Source: Fructilactobacillus ixorae (GTDB lineage Bacteria > Bacillota > Bacilli > Lactobacillales > Lactobacillaceae). From it: 64,000 bases of DNA. Positions within the stretch are counted from its first letter, which is position 1. Each line of letters opens with the position of its first letter. Both the position numbers and the translations under genes were made by a program. Under the pieces are notes generated by a model, which was given only the letters and a program-made list of their open reading frames with translations, searched no databases and was not told where the DNA came from. The DNA lies in the NCBI RefSeq assembly GCF_024029915.1, contig NZ_CP097478.1, forward strand, positions 806,001 through 870,000. The letters are read 5' to 3'. Positions 38,104 through 47,383 of the stretch are shown in pieces.

Positions 38104-38149
38104 TATAATAAAGTAAGTTGCTTTAATATTTGGTTAATAATAAAGCAAC
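38104..38149 (+). promoter_or_regulatory. Alcohol dehydrogenase promoter with downstream palindrome
   Basis: TATAAT at 38104-38109 is followed by a perfect 9-bp inverted repeat, GTTGCTTTA (38117-38125) and TAAAGCAAC (38141-38149), with a 15-base spacer. The repeat covers the likely transcription start and the region before the ribosome site. It has no T tract, so it looks like an operator or a 5'-end mRNA stem rather than a terminator. Confidence 0.55.
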
Positions 38150-38178
38150 ATTTTAATTGATTGAAAAGGAGCAAAAAT

Positions 38179-39219
38179 ATGAAAGCAGCAAAATTTATTC
38201 AACCCGGGGAAATACGGATCGAAGACGCCCCCATGCCAACCATTGAAAAACCAACTGATGCCATCATCAAAATGGTCCGAGCCAGTGTTTGTGGTTCAGA
38301 TTTATGGTGGTACCGGGGCATTTCCGAGCGGGAACATGGCTCTGGCACTGGTCACGAAGGAATCGGCATCGTTGAATCCGTTGGATCAGCAGTCAAAAAC
38401 GTTCAACCGGGTGACTTTGTCATTACCCCCTTTACCCACGGGTGTGGTCACTGTGCCGCTTGTTTAGCTGGTTTTGATGGTAACTGCATGAACCGTGAAC
38501 CAGGAATTAACAACGGTTACCAAGCCCAATATCTCCGGTTTTCAAACGCTAGTTGGGCGCTTGTTAAAATCCCTGGGCAACCAGCTGACTACTCTGATGA
38601 CATGCTGAATTCGTTCGTCACCCTCTCAGACGTTATGGCCACCGGTTACCATGCCGCTGCTACTGCTGAAGTTAAACCAGGTGCTACCGTCGCCGTCATG
38701 GGGGACGGTGCCGTTGGTTTGTGTGGAGTCATCTCTGCCAAACTCCGAGGGGCCACCCGCATCATCGCCATGAGTCGGCATGCAGATCGACAAAAGCTAG
38801 CCCGTGAATTTGGCGCAACTGAGATTGTCCCCGAACGAGGTGACGAAGCCGTCCAACACGTCTTGGACCTTACGGATGGAACCGGTGTCGATACTGTTCT
38901 TGAATGTGTAGGAACAGAACAATCTGTGGATACTGCCACTAAAATTGTTCGCCCCGGCGCCGTCATCGGCCGCGTGGGGATTCCCCAAAAAGCGGAAATG
39001 AACACTAACGAGCTCTTCTACAACAACACCGGTTTACGTGGTGGCATTGCTTCCGTTACTACGTATGACCAAGCAGAATTGCTACAAGCCGTCTTAGACG
39101 GAAAAATTAATCCTGGCAAAGTCTTTACACAGCAATTTAGTCTGGATGAAATCCAAGCTGCCTACGAAGCCATGGATCACCGTCAAGCCATCAAATCCCT
39201 GTTACTGATTGATGCCTAA
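38179..39219 (+). CDS. Zinc-dependent alcohol dehydrogenase family protein
   Basis: A medium-chain dehydrogenase/reductase of 346 residues. Catalytic zinc ligands are Cys38 (VCGSD) and His59-Glu60 (GHEG). Structural zinc ligands are Cys89, Cys92, Cys95 and Cys103 (GCGHCAACLAGFDGNC). The NAD(P) fold is shown by MGDGAVGLCGV (about 174-184). The start ATG 38179 has AGGAG seven bases upstream; an in-frame TTG at 38161 lacks one. Substrate unknown. Its position near a keto-acid decarboxylase suggests aldehyde reduction, but the genes are convergent, not an operon. Confidence 0.92.
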   Translation: MKAAKFIQPGEIRIEDAPMPTIEKPTDAIIKMVRASVCGSDLWWYRGISEREHGSGTGHEGIGIVESVGSAVKNVQPGDFVITPFTHGCGHCAACLAGFDGNCMNREPGINNGYQAQYLRFSNASWALVKIPGQPADYSDDMLNSFVTLSDVMATGYHAAATAEVKPGATVAVMGDGAVGLCGVISAKLRGATRIIAMSRHADRQKLAREFGATEIVPERGDEAVQHVLDLTDGTGVDTVLECVGTEQSVDTATKIVRPGAVIGRVGIPQKAEMNTNELFYNNTGLRGGIASVTTYDQAELLQAVLDGKINPGKVFTQQFSLDEIQAAYEAMDHRQAIKSLLLIDA

Positions 39220-39247
39220 ACAATCCTGATTCCAGCCTCTAATTGCT

Positions 39248-39292
39248 AAAAATCGCCCCACTCGATTGCTTTAATCAGTGGAGCGATTTTTA
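39248..39292. terminator. Convergent terminator
   Basis: The stem AAAATCGC-C-CCACT / AGTGG-A-GCGATTTT (one internal mismatch) with a long loop ends in a T tract on either strand. It lies between the alcohol dehydrogenase and decarboxylase genes. Confidence 0.75.
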
Positions 39293-39303
39293 GTTCTGGT
39301 TAA

Positions 39304-41004
39304 TTATTCATCATCGTATAGTAGGTTTATAAACTTGCGCAGGGTTTTTGGCGCATCCAACTTTTGCAACCGGATTTGTAACAGCGTTAATTTGGGGGTA
39401 GCGTGTTGCAGGTTTCGAAACTGCGTGATTAACTCTGTTTCTGTGGTTATCTTAGCAAACCGGTATGTTTCAGGAGTAGCCCCAAAGGCCATTAGTAAAT
39501 GTTGGTAGTTAAGTTGTGGAACATCATGATACCGAGCCTGTTCACCATGAATGACCCGTTCAATTGTATAACCCTGGTTATCAAGCAACAGAATAATGGG
39601 GGTCAGCTGGTGCTGAATTGCAAAGCCCAATTCCTGCAGCGTTAATAAAAAGGAGCCGTCTCCAATGCTCAGCAGATGCCGCCGGTTGGGGTTAGCCAGT
39701 AGACTTCCCAACGCTGCTGGGAAAGCATACCCAATTGACGCCCACAACGGTTGCGTGATGACCTCGGCATCAGTTGGTAACCGTAAATCTTCAACCGTAA
39801 ATTGGGACGTGCCTTGTTCGGTAATCACCACGTCGTTTGGTTGCACAAAATGCGCCAAGGCCGCTTGGTAAAAGGCCTGGGTGACCGGTTGCTGTGGCTG
39901 TGGCACCGGTTCAGCTGGTCGAACTGGAACAGTTGGCGCCGATGACGGCATGGGCGTCGCGCGTTGACACTGACACAGTTGCTGAATCCACGTTGGAAAG
40001 TGCTCCGGCGACTGCTCAACCAACGTTTCACCATAAATTGAAATTACGCCGGGAGTCATAGTAATCGTGTGTTCGGGATCAAATTGGTGGGTAAAGCCAG
40101 CCGTATTAACATCAGAAAGAGAGCTTCCAAGCAAGAAGACCACGTCAGCCTGTTCAACTTGGGCTTGTAGGGCAGCGTTCGCGATTTTCCCGTGATAGGT
40201 GCCCTTAAACTGGGACATGGATTCCGTGACGACCCCCTTACTTTCAATCAAATCGACAAACGGAAATCCCTGCGCTGCCAGCCACGCCTGCACCGCTGCG
40301 CCTAAGTGAAACTGAGCAAGTGCTTGCCCAATCACCACCAGCGGGTGCTCTGCTTGATAGACAGCCTGTTGCATTAATTGGAACGGAACCGTAGGCACTG
40401 GAGTTGCATTCGGCGCCGTAAACAACGTTGGAATCAGTTGCTTAAACGTCGGATGGACCGGGAGTTCGGTTAGATCACTCGGCAACCCTAAATAGGCCGG
40501 TTGCTTGGTGGTCACCAGCTTTCTAATTACCCGGTTTACCGCGGCAACCGCGTGGTTCGAACTGACCACCTCGGTCATAATCCCGAGTTCCTGGTGCATT
40601 GTTTGAAAATGATCAAACTGACCATCTCCAAGGCTATGATGCACCCGTTTTTGTTGCTGCTGGGTCGCCGTGGTCGGTAACCCGACGATTTCTAAAACCG
40701 GAACCCCCTCGGTCTGACTGCCGGCAAACCCGTTAATGGCACTTAATTCACCGACGCCGTACGTCGTTACAAACGCCGCCAAGCCCAGCTGCCGGGCATA
40801 TCCGTTTGCTAAGTATGCAGCGTTTAACTCGTTGCCGTTTCCACACCACTCCAGGTCCGACCGGGTTAGGATGTGATCTAGAAACCTTAAATTATAATCG
40901 CCGGGAACCCCGAACACCTCTCGAATTTGACCGTAGTGCAAAACGTCTAAAAGATAATCAGAAATCGTATACAAACCCATTGGCCCCTGCCCCACTTTAA
41001 CCAT
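39304..41004 (-). CDS. Alpha-keto acid decarboxylase (pyruvate/indolepyruvate decarboxylase family)
   Basis: A thiamine-diphosphate enzyme of 566 residues. The active site residues of the PDC group are all present: Asp36 (GVPGDYN), Glu59 (NGNELNAAY), the double His122-His123 (RVHHSLGDG) and Glu in GYTIER. The ThDP-binding GDGSFLLTLQELG segment is also present. The HH pair separates it from acetolactate synthase. Substrate range (pyruvate, indolepyruvate or branched-chain keto acids) cannot be read from sequence. It is 29 bp after the ACT-domain gene. AAGGA lies ten bases before the ATG. Confidence 0.9.
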   Translation of the reverse strand: MVKVGQGPMGLYTISDYLLDVLHYGQIREVFGVPGDYNLRFLDHILTRSDLEWCGNGNELNAAYLANGYARQLGLAAFVTTYGVGELSAINGFAGSQTEGVPVLEIVGLPTTATQQQQKRVHHSLGDGQFDHFQTMHQELGIMTEVVSSNHAVAAVNRVIRKLVTTKQPAYLGLPSDLTELPVHPTFKQLIPTLFTAPNATPVPTVPFQLMQQAVYQAEHPLVVIGQALAQFHLGAAVQAWLAAQGFPFVDLIESKGVVTESMSQFKGTYHGKIANAALQAQVEQADVVFLLGSSLSDVNTAGFTHQFDPEHTITMTPGVISIYGETLVEQSPEHFPTWIQQLCQCQRATPMPSSAPTVPVRPAEPVPQPQQPVTQAFYQAALAHFVQPNDVVITEQGTSQFTVEDLRLPTDAEVITQPLWASIGYAFPAALGSLLANPNRRHLLSIGDGSFLLTLQELGFAIQHQLTPIILLLDNQGYTIERVIHGEQARYHDVPQLNYQHLLMAFGATPETYRFAKITTETELITQFRNLQHATPKLTLLQIRLQKLDAPKTLRKFINLLYDDE

Positions 41005-41033
41005 ACCGTTAAAATCCTTACATTATCAGCCCA

Positions 41034-41477
41034 TTATTCGATTGAAACCAGGTGAACTTGGCTCGTCCCCGCTACTCGTTTAAAGTTTTCCAATAAATCA
41101 TCAATCGTGATCGTAATGTGACTTAAATCAATTGAAATCACCACACTCGCCATCTGATGAATCGGAATGTTTTGGTTAATCGTCAAAATACTGGCCCCGC
41201 TCTCTGCCACCTGCTTCAAAACTTGTGACAATACCCCTGGACGATCGTTCAACATCAGTGAAATCACCGCTTTCCGATTCCACGTTGCTTCGTCAGTTGA
41301 ATACACCAGATCCTTATATTTATAGTAGCTCCCCCGACTGATACCAACGGCCTTCACCGCTTCGCTAATGTTCGCAACCTTGCCCTCTTCTAATAACTGA
41401 CGAGCGGCAATCACCTTGCCAAACATTTCTGGTAATAATGATTGATCTACAATGTAATACTGTTTAATTTTACTCAA
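41034..41477 (-). CDS. ACT domain-containing protein (UPF0735/PheB type)
   Basis: A 147-residue protein with an N-terminal helical part (LLPEMFGKVIAARQLLEEG and ISRGSYYKYKD) and a C-terminal ACT domain (LNDRPGVLSQVLKQVAESGASILTINQ, about 75-140). The C-terminal domain would bind an amino acid. It is the UPF0735 family, often called PheB from B. subtilis. Co-transcription with a keto-acid decarboxylase suggests aromatic or branched-chain amino acid sensing, which is inference. The start TTG 41477 is only a few bases from GGGGAG, so it is uncertain. Confidence 0.9.
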   Translation of the reverse strand: MSKIKQYYIVDQSLLPEMFGKVIAARQLLEEGKVANISEAVKAVGISRGSYYKYKDLVYSTDEATWNRKAVISLMLNDRPGVLSQVLKQVAESGASILTINQNIPIHQMASVVISIDLSHITITIDDLLENFKRVAGTSQVHLVSIE

Positions 41478-41623
41478 CTCCCCTGTTTACGCCCCGTTGT
41501 CCCAGACTAATCCGTGCGTATTTAATCCCAAACCTCGTAAATTTTCTTAATCATACCAATTACCCGCTGATAAATAAAGCCATGTCCAACTGGCTCAAAA
41601 ATTTTAATGTTAGAACCCTATGC

Positions 41624-41629
41624 TATAAT
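41624..41629 (+). promoter_or_regulatory. -10 box of the TMEM175-type gene
   Basis: TATAAT about 40 bp upstream of the TTG start, with no clear -35 box. Confidence 0.5.
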
Positions 41630-41669
41630 TAATGTCCGTAATAATAATTTTTGAAAGAAGGTCCTTCGT

Positions 41670-42275
41670 TTGAAAAAAGCTCGCGTTGAAGCCCTGACGG
41701 ATGCCATTGTGGCAATCATCATTACCATCATGGTGTTAGAATTCAAAATTCCAGCTACGCCGCACTTTGATGAAATTTTCGACAGCATTCCCGAATTACT
41801 TGCTTACATCGTTAGTTTCGGGTTCATTGGTGTGGCCTGGTACAATCAGCATTACATGTTTTATTTAGTTCGTCGCGTGACCAAACAAGTTTACTGGGCA
41901 AATAACCTCTGGATCTTCACGATGTCATTGATTCCAGTAGTTTCCGCTTGGGTGGGAAAATTTATGACGGCTGTCGCTCCCCAGCTGTTCTACTTACTCT
42001 TTTTCACCGCCTGGAATTTAGCTTATTTATTTCTTAGTAAGGTCATTTTAAACGAAATGAAACGGGAGGATGACCAAACCGGCATCAAGAAAATCAAAAA
42101 CATGTGCAGTTACCAATTTTTAATTAGTTGGAAATTTCCAGCCCTAATCATTGTAACCGCAATTGCCATTCTAATTTTCCCCCCGAGTGGGCTAGTCTTT
42201 AGTTTAATTGAGATCATCATTAACGGGATTTACACTACTAGCGATAGTGATCAATTAGAGGGTCCCGATGATTAG
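41670..42275 (+). CDS. TMEM175-family potassium channel-like protein
   Basis: A membrane protein of 201 residues with about six segments. It begins with the TMEM175/DUF1211 signature R-EALTDAIVAIIITIMVLEFK (the FSD-like motif is LTD here), which lines the pore in this family. Bacterial members are K+ channels of one six-helix unit assembled as tetramers. Start is TTG at 41670 with AAGG upstream. It is convergent with the flippase gene. Confidence 0.9.
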   Translation: MKKARVEALTDAIVAIIITIMVLEFKIPATPHFDEIFDSIPELLAYIVSFGFIGVAWYNQHYMFYLVRRVTKQVYWANNLWIFTMSLIPVVSAWVGKFMTAVAPQLFYLLFFTAWNLAYLFLSKVILNEMKREDDQTGIKKIKNMCSYQFLISWKFPALIIVTAIAILIFPPSGLVFSLIEIIINGIYTTSDSDQLEGPDD

Positions 42276-42276
42276 T

Positions 42277-42310
42277 AAAAAACAGCACTGCAAATGCAGT
42301 GCTGTTTTTT
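42277..42310. terminator. Convergent terminator
   Basis: A 16-bp perfect stem (AAAAAACAGCACTGCA / TGCAGTGCTGTTTTTT) with a minimal AA centre lies between the stop codons of the TMEM175-type and flippase genes. Confidence 0.92.
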
Positions 42311-42311
42311 A

Positions 42312-43994
42312 CTAACTAATGTGAAAAATAATCCGTAATCGCGCTACCCTAGCTCCTAAAACTTGATCGGCCAGTCGACTCTTCAAAGTTAAGTACATAT
42401 ATACACTACCTCCAATTAAGGCGGAAACACCAGTAACTACCAAACTCATCAGTGAACTATAGGGGTTTCCAACTAGCCCAATCAAAAAGTTCAAGGCGTA
42501 AACCATAACTAATGTAATTACATACATGACTAACGTATACGCAATTAAATCGGCCGAATCCATCAACATTTTATGGACCTCAAACCCAAAGTCATGGTTT
42601 AAGGAATGAATGATCAGCAGGTTTGCTATGGTAAAGCCAACGACCGTGGACATTAAGGTCCCAAACGCGCCAAACCAATAAACCAGTGGAAATTGGGTAA
42701 TGACCTTTGCAATCGTTCCAATCACAAAGTACTTCACAGCCCGTCGATTTTGCGATACTCCCTGCATCACGGCAGAGGTAACCACAAACAAGCCAATTGG
42801 AATTGCAGTAATCGCCGCGAAAGTTAACACGTTACTCCCAAAGTCCATGTTAGCCGTTCCATAAAAAGTGCGGTTCAATGGTCCTGCGACCGCGGCCATT
42901 CCCAAGGAAGCCGGTAACATCACGAACTCAAACAAAATCATGGTGTTCGACAGTTGATCCCGCATCATAGCCCGATTTCGCTTCGTAAAGGCCGTGGACA
43001 GTAACGGAACCACCGTGATAGCCAGCGACGACGCTAAAGAAATCACGATCATAGTCAGCTTGTTGGCATTTCCGGCAAAGACGGCATAGTCCACTTGTAA
43101 TGCTCGTTCGGAAAAGTTAGTTGCTAGCCGCATAATGTCAAAGAAAGTAAACTGATCAATCAGGGAAAAGATGGTAACTCCCGCCCCTAAAATCACAAAT
43201 GGCACCGCTTGACTAATGATTTCTCTGTATAACTGGTTGGTTGGGACCTGGAGCTGGTTATTACTGTGTGCCACCAAATTATGGTAGTAGTGACGCCTTT
43301 TCCAGTAATACCAACCCAGAATTAAGAACCCAAAGATGGCTCCGATACAGGCCGCAAAGGTTGATTGCGACACCGCCGTCACCCAGTTACCGTGGAGCAC
43401 CTTTAAGATAATGAAGGCTGAGGCCAACATGTAAATGACCCGGGCCAACTGTTCCACAAACTGGGAAATCGCAGATGGCGCCATGTCTTCGTATCCCTGA
43501 AAGTACCCTCGGGTTAAACTCATCGCGGGAATAATCAGCACCGCCCAGGCTAACGAGTGAATCACCGGAATCACATTGGGATCTCCATTCGTCAGCAACG
43601 GCGCGGCAAACCATAAAAGGAGGGCACTAAGGACCCCCATCAAAATTGACAGGCTAATCCCCTTTTTATACAGTTGCACTCCGACTCCATACTCATTTAA
43701 CGCATTATAGTGGGCTACTTGCTTGGCAATGGCAGAGGGAATCCCAGCAATGGCCACGATTAAAACAAAACTGTAAATGTTATAACCCTGGGTATACAGT
43801 GAGTTGGCAATCGGGAATAAGGAGGCTCCAAAGATGAGCCGCCAGGGAATAATGTAAAGCGCCCCGAGAATCCGCGACAGGATACTCCCAATCGTCATCC
43901 AGGCAGAGCCCTTGAGCATTTGGCCCTTGGCCCGTTGCGAATCCGCAAATTGTTGTTGCTCTTCTAACTGATTGTTTTCAACATCGTTATCCAC
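42312..43994 (-). CDS. Polysaccharide/lipid II flippase, MurJ (YtgP) type
   Basis: A 560-residue MATE/MOP-superfamily exporter with about fourteen hydrophobic segments. It begins after a charged, Gln-rich N-terminus (ENNQLEEQQQ) with KGSAWMTIGSILSRILGALYIIPW. This resembles the YtgP/SpoVB branch; B. subtilis YtgP (MurJ) moves lipid II across the membrane. Linkage to leuS is conserved in lactobacilli. It lies 57 bp after leuS with no terminator between them, so the leucine T-box may also affect it. Confidence 0.88.
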   Translation of the reverse strand: MDNDVENNQLEEQQQFADSQRAKGQMLKGSAWMTIGSILSRILGALYIIPWRLIFGASLFPIANSLYTQGYNIYSFVLIVAIAGIPSAIAKQVAHYNALNEYGVGVQLYKKGISLSILMGVLSALLLWFAAPLLTNGDPNVIPVIHSLAWAVLIIPAMSLTRGYFQGYEDMAPSAISQFVEQLARVIYMLASAFIILKVLHGNWVTAVSQSTFAACIGAIFGFLILGWYYWKRRHYYHNLVAHSNNQLQVPTNQLYREIISQAVPFVILGAGVTIFSLIDQFTFFDIMRLATNFSERALQVDYAVFAGNANKLTMIVISLASSLAITVVPLLSTAFTKRNRAMMRDQLSNTMILFEFVMLPASLGMAAVAGPLNRTFYGTANMDFGSNVLTFAAITAIPIGLFVVTSAVMQGVSQNRRAVKYFVIGTIAKVITQFPLVYWFGAFGTLMSTVVGFTIANLLIIHSLNHDFGFEVHKMLMDSADLIAYTLVMYVITLVMVYALNFLIGLVGNPYSSLMSLVVTGVSALIGGSVYMYLTLKSRLADQVLGARVARLRIIFHIS

Positions 43995-44051
43995 TAAAAT
44001 AACCTACTTTCGCCCTAAAAATCTTAAACAACTAATCTAACACAAACTAGG

Positions 44052-46472
44052 CTAATTAGCTACAATATTAACAATCTTTCCAGGAACCACAATCACCTTG
44101 CGGATTGTTTGGTTGTCCAGGTTTGCAATGACATCTGGATTAGCAAGCGCAGCTGCTTGAATGGCATCCCGATCAGCATCCGCTGGAACCGAAATCCGGG
44201 CCCGCACTTTTCCGTTCACCTGAACGGCCAGTTGCACCTCATCCGCCTCTAATTGCGCGGGATCGTAGGTTGGCCAACTCGCGTATGCAATCGTTTCATC
44301 GTGCCCCAACCGGTGCCAAATTTCTTCGGCTAAATGCGGGGTAATTGGTGCGAGCAACTTAATTAGCCCCTCCGCATATTCCTTAGGCAGCGCCTGATGC
44401 TTATAAACTTCGTTTACAAATACCATCATTTGGGAGATGGCCGTGTTAAACCGCATCTTTTCGATGTCATCGGTCACTTTTTTCACGGTCTGGTTATAAA
44501 CTTTAGCAAGCTTCCCATCGTTGGTTGGCACCACCAAACTCGTCATTTGTTCGTCATCACCAACATACATCCGAAAAACCCGCTTAATCCACCGGTTAGC
44601 ACCCGTGATTCCTTCGGTACTCCAAGGTTTTGATTCTGTCAACGGACCCATAAACATTTCGTACAACCGCAGGGTGTCAGCCCCATACTCGTTAACAATG
44701 TCGTCCGGGTTCACCACGTTTCCCTTTGATTTGGACATTTTTTCGTGGTTCGTCCCGAGAATCATGCCCTGGTTCACCAAACGCTGGAAGGGTTCCTTCG
44801 TTGGCACGACTCCTAGGTCATACAGGAATTTGTGCCAGAACCGGGCGTACAAGAGGTGCAAAACAGCGTGTTCGGCTCCACCAACGTAGAGATCAACTGG
44901 CAACCAGTAGTCTAACTTCTTTGGATCGGCAATCATCCGATCGTTGTGAGGATCAATGTAACGGAGGTAATACCACGAACTCCCGGCCCACTGGGGCATC
45001 GTGTTGGTTTCTCGGCGACCGTGACGACCGTTTGCATCCGTGACGTTAATCCAGTCACTCAGGTTTGCTAGCGGACTTTCCCCGGTTCCAGATGGCTTAA
45101 TGTTATCGGTTTTTGGGAGTCGCAGAGGCAATTCTGATTCTGGTACAAGTGAGGTACTGCCATCATCCCAGTGGATTACGGGAATTGGTTCCCCCCAGTA
45201 CCGTTGCCGAGAAAAGATCCAATCCCGGAGTTTGTAGTTAACTTTCTTTTGGCCGGCATCATGTTCTTCCAACCAGGTTAAAATCGTTGGAATGGCTTCG
45301 GCTTTTTCCATGCCATCGAGGAACCCAGAATTAATGTGCACTCCATCGCCGGTGTAGGCTTCTTTACTAATGTCTCCGCCGGCAATCACCGGTACGATAG
45401 GCAGGTTAAACTTTTGTGCAAATTCGTAGTCCCGTTGGTCATGAGCCGGCACAGCCATAATGGCTCCCGTTCCGTACGAAGGCAGAACGTAGTCCCCAAT
45501 CCAAACGGGTAGTTTTTCCCCGGTTACCGGATTGATTGCGTAGGCACCCGTAAACACACCTGATTTATCCTTATTCAAATCGGTCCGTTCCAGGTCTGAC
45601 TTTGAAGCAACTTCCTGTCGGTAATCGCGAACTGCCCCAGCTTGATCAAGGGTAGTAATTCGATCCACCAGGGGATGTTCTGGTGAAAGCACTAGGTACG
45701 TTGCTCCAAACAACGTATCGGCCCGGGTTGAAAAGACTTCAATGGTGGCATCAGCTTGGTCAGCAACCGGGAACTTGATGCTGGCTCCCACTGATTTTCC
45801 AATCCAATTCCGCTGCATCTGCTTAATGCTTTCCGGCCAGTCTAGGTCATCCAAATCATCCAAGAGCCGTTCTGCATAAGCAGTAATCCGCAACACCCAC
45901 TGTTTCATTGGTTTTCGGTACACGGGGTAGCCACCACGTTCGGTCTTACCGTTGACCACTTCTTCGTTCGCAACCACTGTCCCCCCCATGAGGTCTGGAG
46001 CCCAGTTAACTTCAATTTCATCCTCATAAGCCAAGCCCTGTTTGTAAAGTTGTTCAAAGATCCACTGGGTCCACTTGTAATACTTTGGATCGGTCGTGTT
46101 CACTTCCCGACTCCAATCGTAAGAAAACCCGAGGGATTTGATCTGCCGTTTAAAATTTTGAATGTTTTGATTGGTAAAGTCCGCGGGATTATTCCCCGTT
46201 TTCATCGCATACTGTTCGGCTGGCAAGCCAAAGGCGTCCCAACCCATCGGATGCAACACGTTTTTACCCTGCATCCGGTTGAACCGCGCCATGATGTCCG
46301 TTGCAGTATACCCTTCTGGATGACCCACGTGGAGTCCCTGCCCGGATGGATATGGGAACATGTCTAAGACGTAGTACTTCTCCTTATTTGGATCATCGCC
46401 CGTTCGAAAGGTTTGGTGCTCATCCCAATATTTTTGCCATTTTTGTTCAATTTCCTGGTGATTGTAGCCCAT
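44052..46472 (-). CDS. leuS: Leucyl-tRNA synthetase
   Basis: A class Ia synthetase of 806 residues. The HIGH motif is HVGH ([17 protein letters not shown], about 40-56), the editing domain lies in the middle, and KMSKS is in [14 protein letters not shown]. The anticodon-binding region closes the protein. A GTG at 46481 is in frame, but it lies inside the AAAGGAG ribosome site, so the ATG at 46472 is the start. Controlled by a leucine-type T-box leader upstream. Confidence 0.98.
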   Translation of the reverse strand: MGYNHQEIEQKWQKYWDEHQTFRTGDDPNKEKYYVLDMFPYPSGQGLHVGHPEGYTATDIMARFNRMQGKNVLHPMGWDAFGLPAEQYAMKTGNNPADFTNQNIQNFKRQIKSLGFSYDWSREVNTTDPKYYKWTQWIFEQLYKQGLAYEDEIEVNWAPDLMGGTVVANEEVVNGKTERGGYPVYRKPMKQWVLRITAYAERLLDDLDDLDWPESIKQMQRNWIGKSVGASIKFPVADQADATIEVFSTRADTLFGATYLVLSPEHPLVDRITTLDQAGAVRDYRQEVASKSDLERTDLNKDKSGVFTGAYAINPVTGEKLPVWIGDYVLPSYGTGAIMAVPAHDQRDYEFAQKFNLPIVPVIAGGDISKEAYTGDGVHINSGFLDGMEKAEAIPTILTWLEEHDAGQKKVNYKLRDWIFSRQRYWGEPIPVIHWDDGSTSLVPESELPLRLPKTDNIKPSGTGESPLANLSDWINVTDANGRHGRRETNTMPQWAGSSWYYLRYIDPHNDRMIADPKKLDYWLPVDLYVGGAEHAVLHLLYARFWHKFLYDLGVVPTKEPFQRLVNQGMILGTNHEKMSKSKGNVVNPDDIVNEYGADTLRLYEMFMGPLTESKPWSTEGITGANRWIKRVFRMYVGDDEQMTSLVVPTNDGKLAKVYNQTVKKVTDDIEKMRFNTAISQMMVFVNEVYKHQALPKEYAEGLIKLLAPITPHLAEEIWHRLGHDETIAYASWPTYDPAQLEADEVQLAVQVNGKVRARISVPADADRDAIQAAALANPDVIANLDNQTIRKVIVVPGKIVNIVAN

Positions 46473-46520
46473 GTCATTCACTCCTTTAACCTGACTGGTT
46501 GCTGGTTATTCACGCCATAA

Positions 46521-46737
46521 AAAAAGCCTATAGAAATTAATTCTATAGGACGAATTTCCGCGGTACCACCTAATTTTTCCCCACCCGGGGAACCCCTTAA
46601 GTCCATAACGCGGAAAACGGTTAATCGGTACGATTAACGAAACCTCCACAGCAAGTTCGTCGCAAAAAGTTCTAAGCTTCCACCATCCGCTTAGTCGCTG
46701 GTAACTTTTGTACCACTACTACTCTGCTTCTTTAGTT
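46521..46737 (-). ncRNA. T-box leader of leuS (leucine-specific)
   Basis: The minus strand carries the perfect T-box AGGTGGTACCGCGG (46558-46571), followed by a terminator (CCTATAGAA / TTCTATAGG at 46527-46549) and seven T. The stem I region upstream contains GAACTTTTT, so CTT (Leu) is the likely specifier. Uncharged tRNA-Leu would allow leuS transcription. Confidence 0.92.
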
Positions 46738-46756
46738 TAATCATTTGGTTACCCCC

Positions 46757-46785
46757 ACGATAGCAAACTACGGGGCAAAACACAA
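46757..46785 (-). promoter_or_regulatory. Promoter of the leuS T-box unit
   Basis: TTGTGT, 17 bp and TATCGT on the minus strand, about 20 bp upstream of the leader. Confidence 0.65.
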
Positions 46786-46797
46786 GGTTTTTATTGC

Positions 46798-46803
46798 TAT
46801 AAT
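46798..46803 (+). promoter_or_regulatory. -10 box of mnmM
   Basis: A perfect TATAAT 22 bp upstream of the mnmM start; it lies back-to-back with the leuS promoter. The -35 region is weak. Confidence 0.55.
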
Positions 46804-46825
46804 ACTATGGAAAGGACGGTTTATC

Positions 46826-47383
46826 ATGCAATTACAATCAGCTTTACAATTTAGCCATACGCTCTTAGAACAAGTCGTGAATCCCGGTGACATCGTAGTC
46901 GATGCCACGGCTGGAATGGGTCACGATACCCTCAAACTAGCGCAGTTGGTCGGAACCACTGGGCACGTCTATAGTTTTGACATCCAAGCTCCGGCAGTCA
47001 TGGCCACCAAAGCCAAGCTGGCGGAAGCGGGTTATCACAACGCTACGGTGTTCCAACAGGGGCATGAACAGCTCGACGAAATGGTTGCAGGTCCCATTAC
47101 CGCCGCCATCTTTAACCTGGGTTATCTCCCTCGCGGCGACCATGCCCTCATTACCCAACCAAAAACTACCCTCAACGCCCTACAAAAATGTCTCGAGCTG
47201 TTAGCTCCAAAAGGCGTCGTGGTGGTCGTCTGCTATTATGGTCATCCGGGTGGGGCCACCGAAAAAACGGCCGTCCTAGCCTGGGCCGCCCAGCTGCCCC
47301 AAGCTGAATTTAACGTCTTGCAGTATCAATTCCTTAATCAAGTGCATGAACCACCAATCCTGTTAGCAATTCAGAAGCGCTAA
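46826..47383 (+). CDS. mnmM: tRNA (mnm5s2U34) methyltransferase MnmM (YtqB family)
   Basis: A class I methyltransferase of 185 residues with VVDATAGMGHDT (about 24-35) and the family motif FNLGYLPRGDH (about 94-104). B. subtilis YtqB (MnmM) adds the final methyl group of mnm5s2U at the tRNA wobble position. The frame is open from 46745, but AAAGGA is nine bases before the ATG at 46826. It ends overlapping the stop of the convergent MFS gene, with no terminator between them. Confidence 0.88.
   Translation: MQLQSALQFSHTLLEQVVNPGDIVVDATAGMGHDTLKLAQLVGTTGHVYSFDIQAPAVMATKAKLAEAGYHNATVFQQGHEQLDEMVAGPITAAIFNLGYLPRGDHALITQPKTTLNALQKCLELLAPKGVVVVVCYYGHPGGATEKTAVLAWAAQLPQAEFNVLQYQFLNQVHEPPILLAIQKR

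Noticed and set aside
39304..41004. Acetolactate synthase
   Set aside because: The HH pair and the PDC-type GYTIER segment point to the decarboxylase group instead.
41650..41672. Palindrome GAAGGTCCTTC before the TMEM175-type gene
   Set aside because: The centre leaves no loop and the GAAGG half is simply the ribosome site; chance is likely.
44030..44060. Terminator between leuS and the flippase gene
   Set aside because: Only a short GCTAATTAGC palindrome is present, with no T tract.
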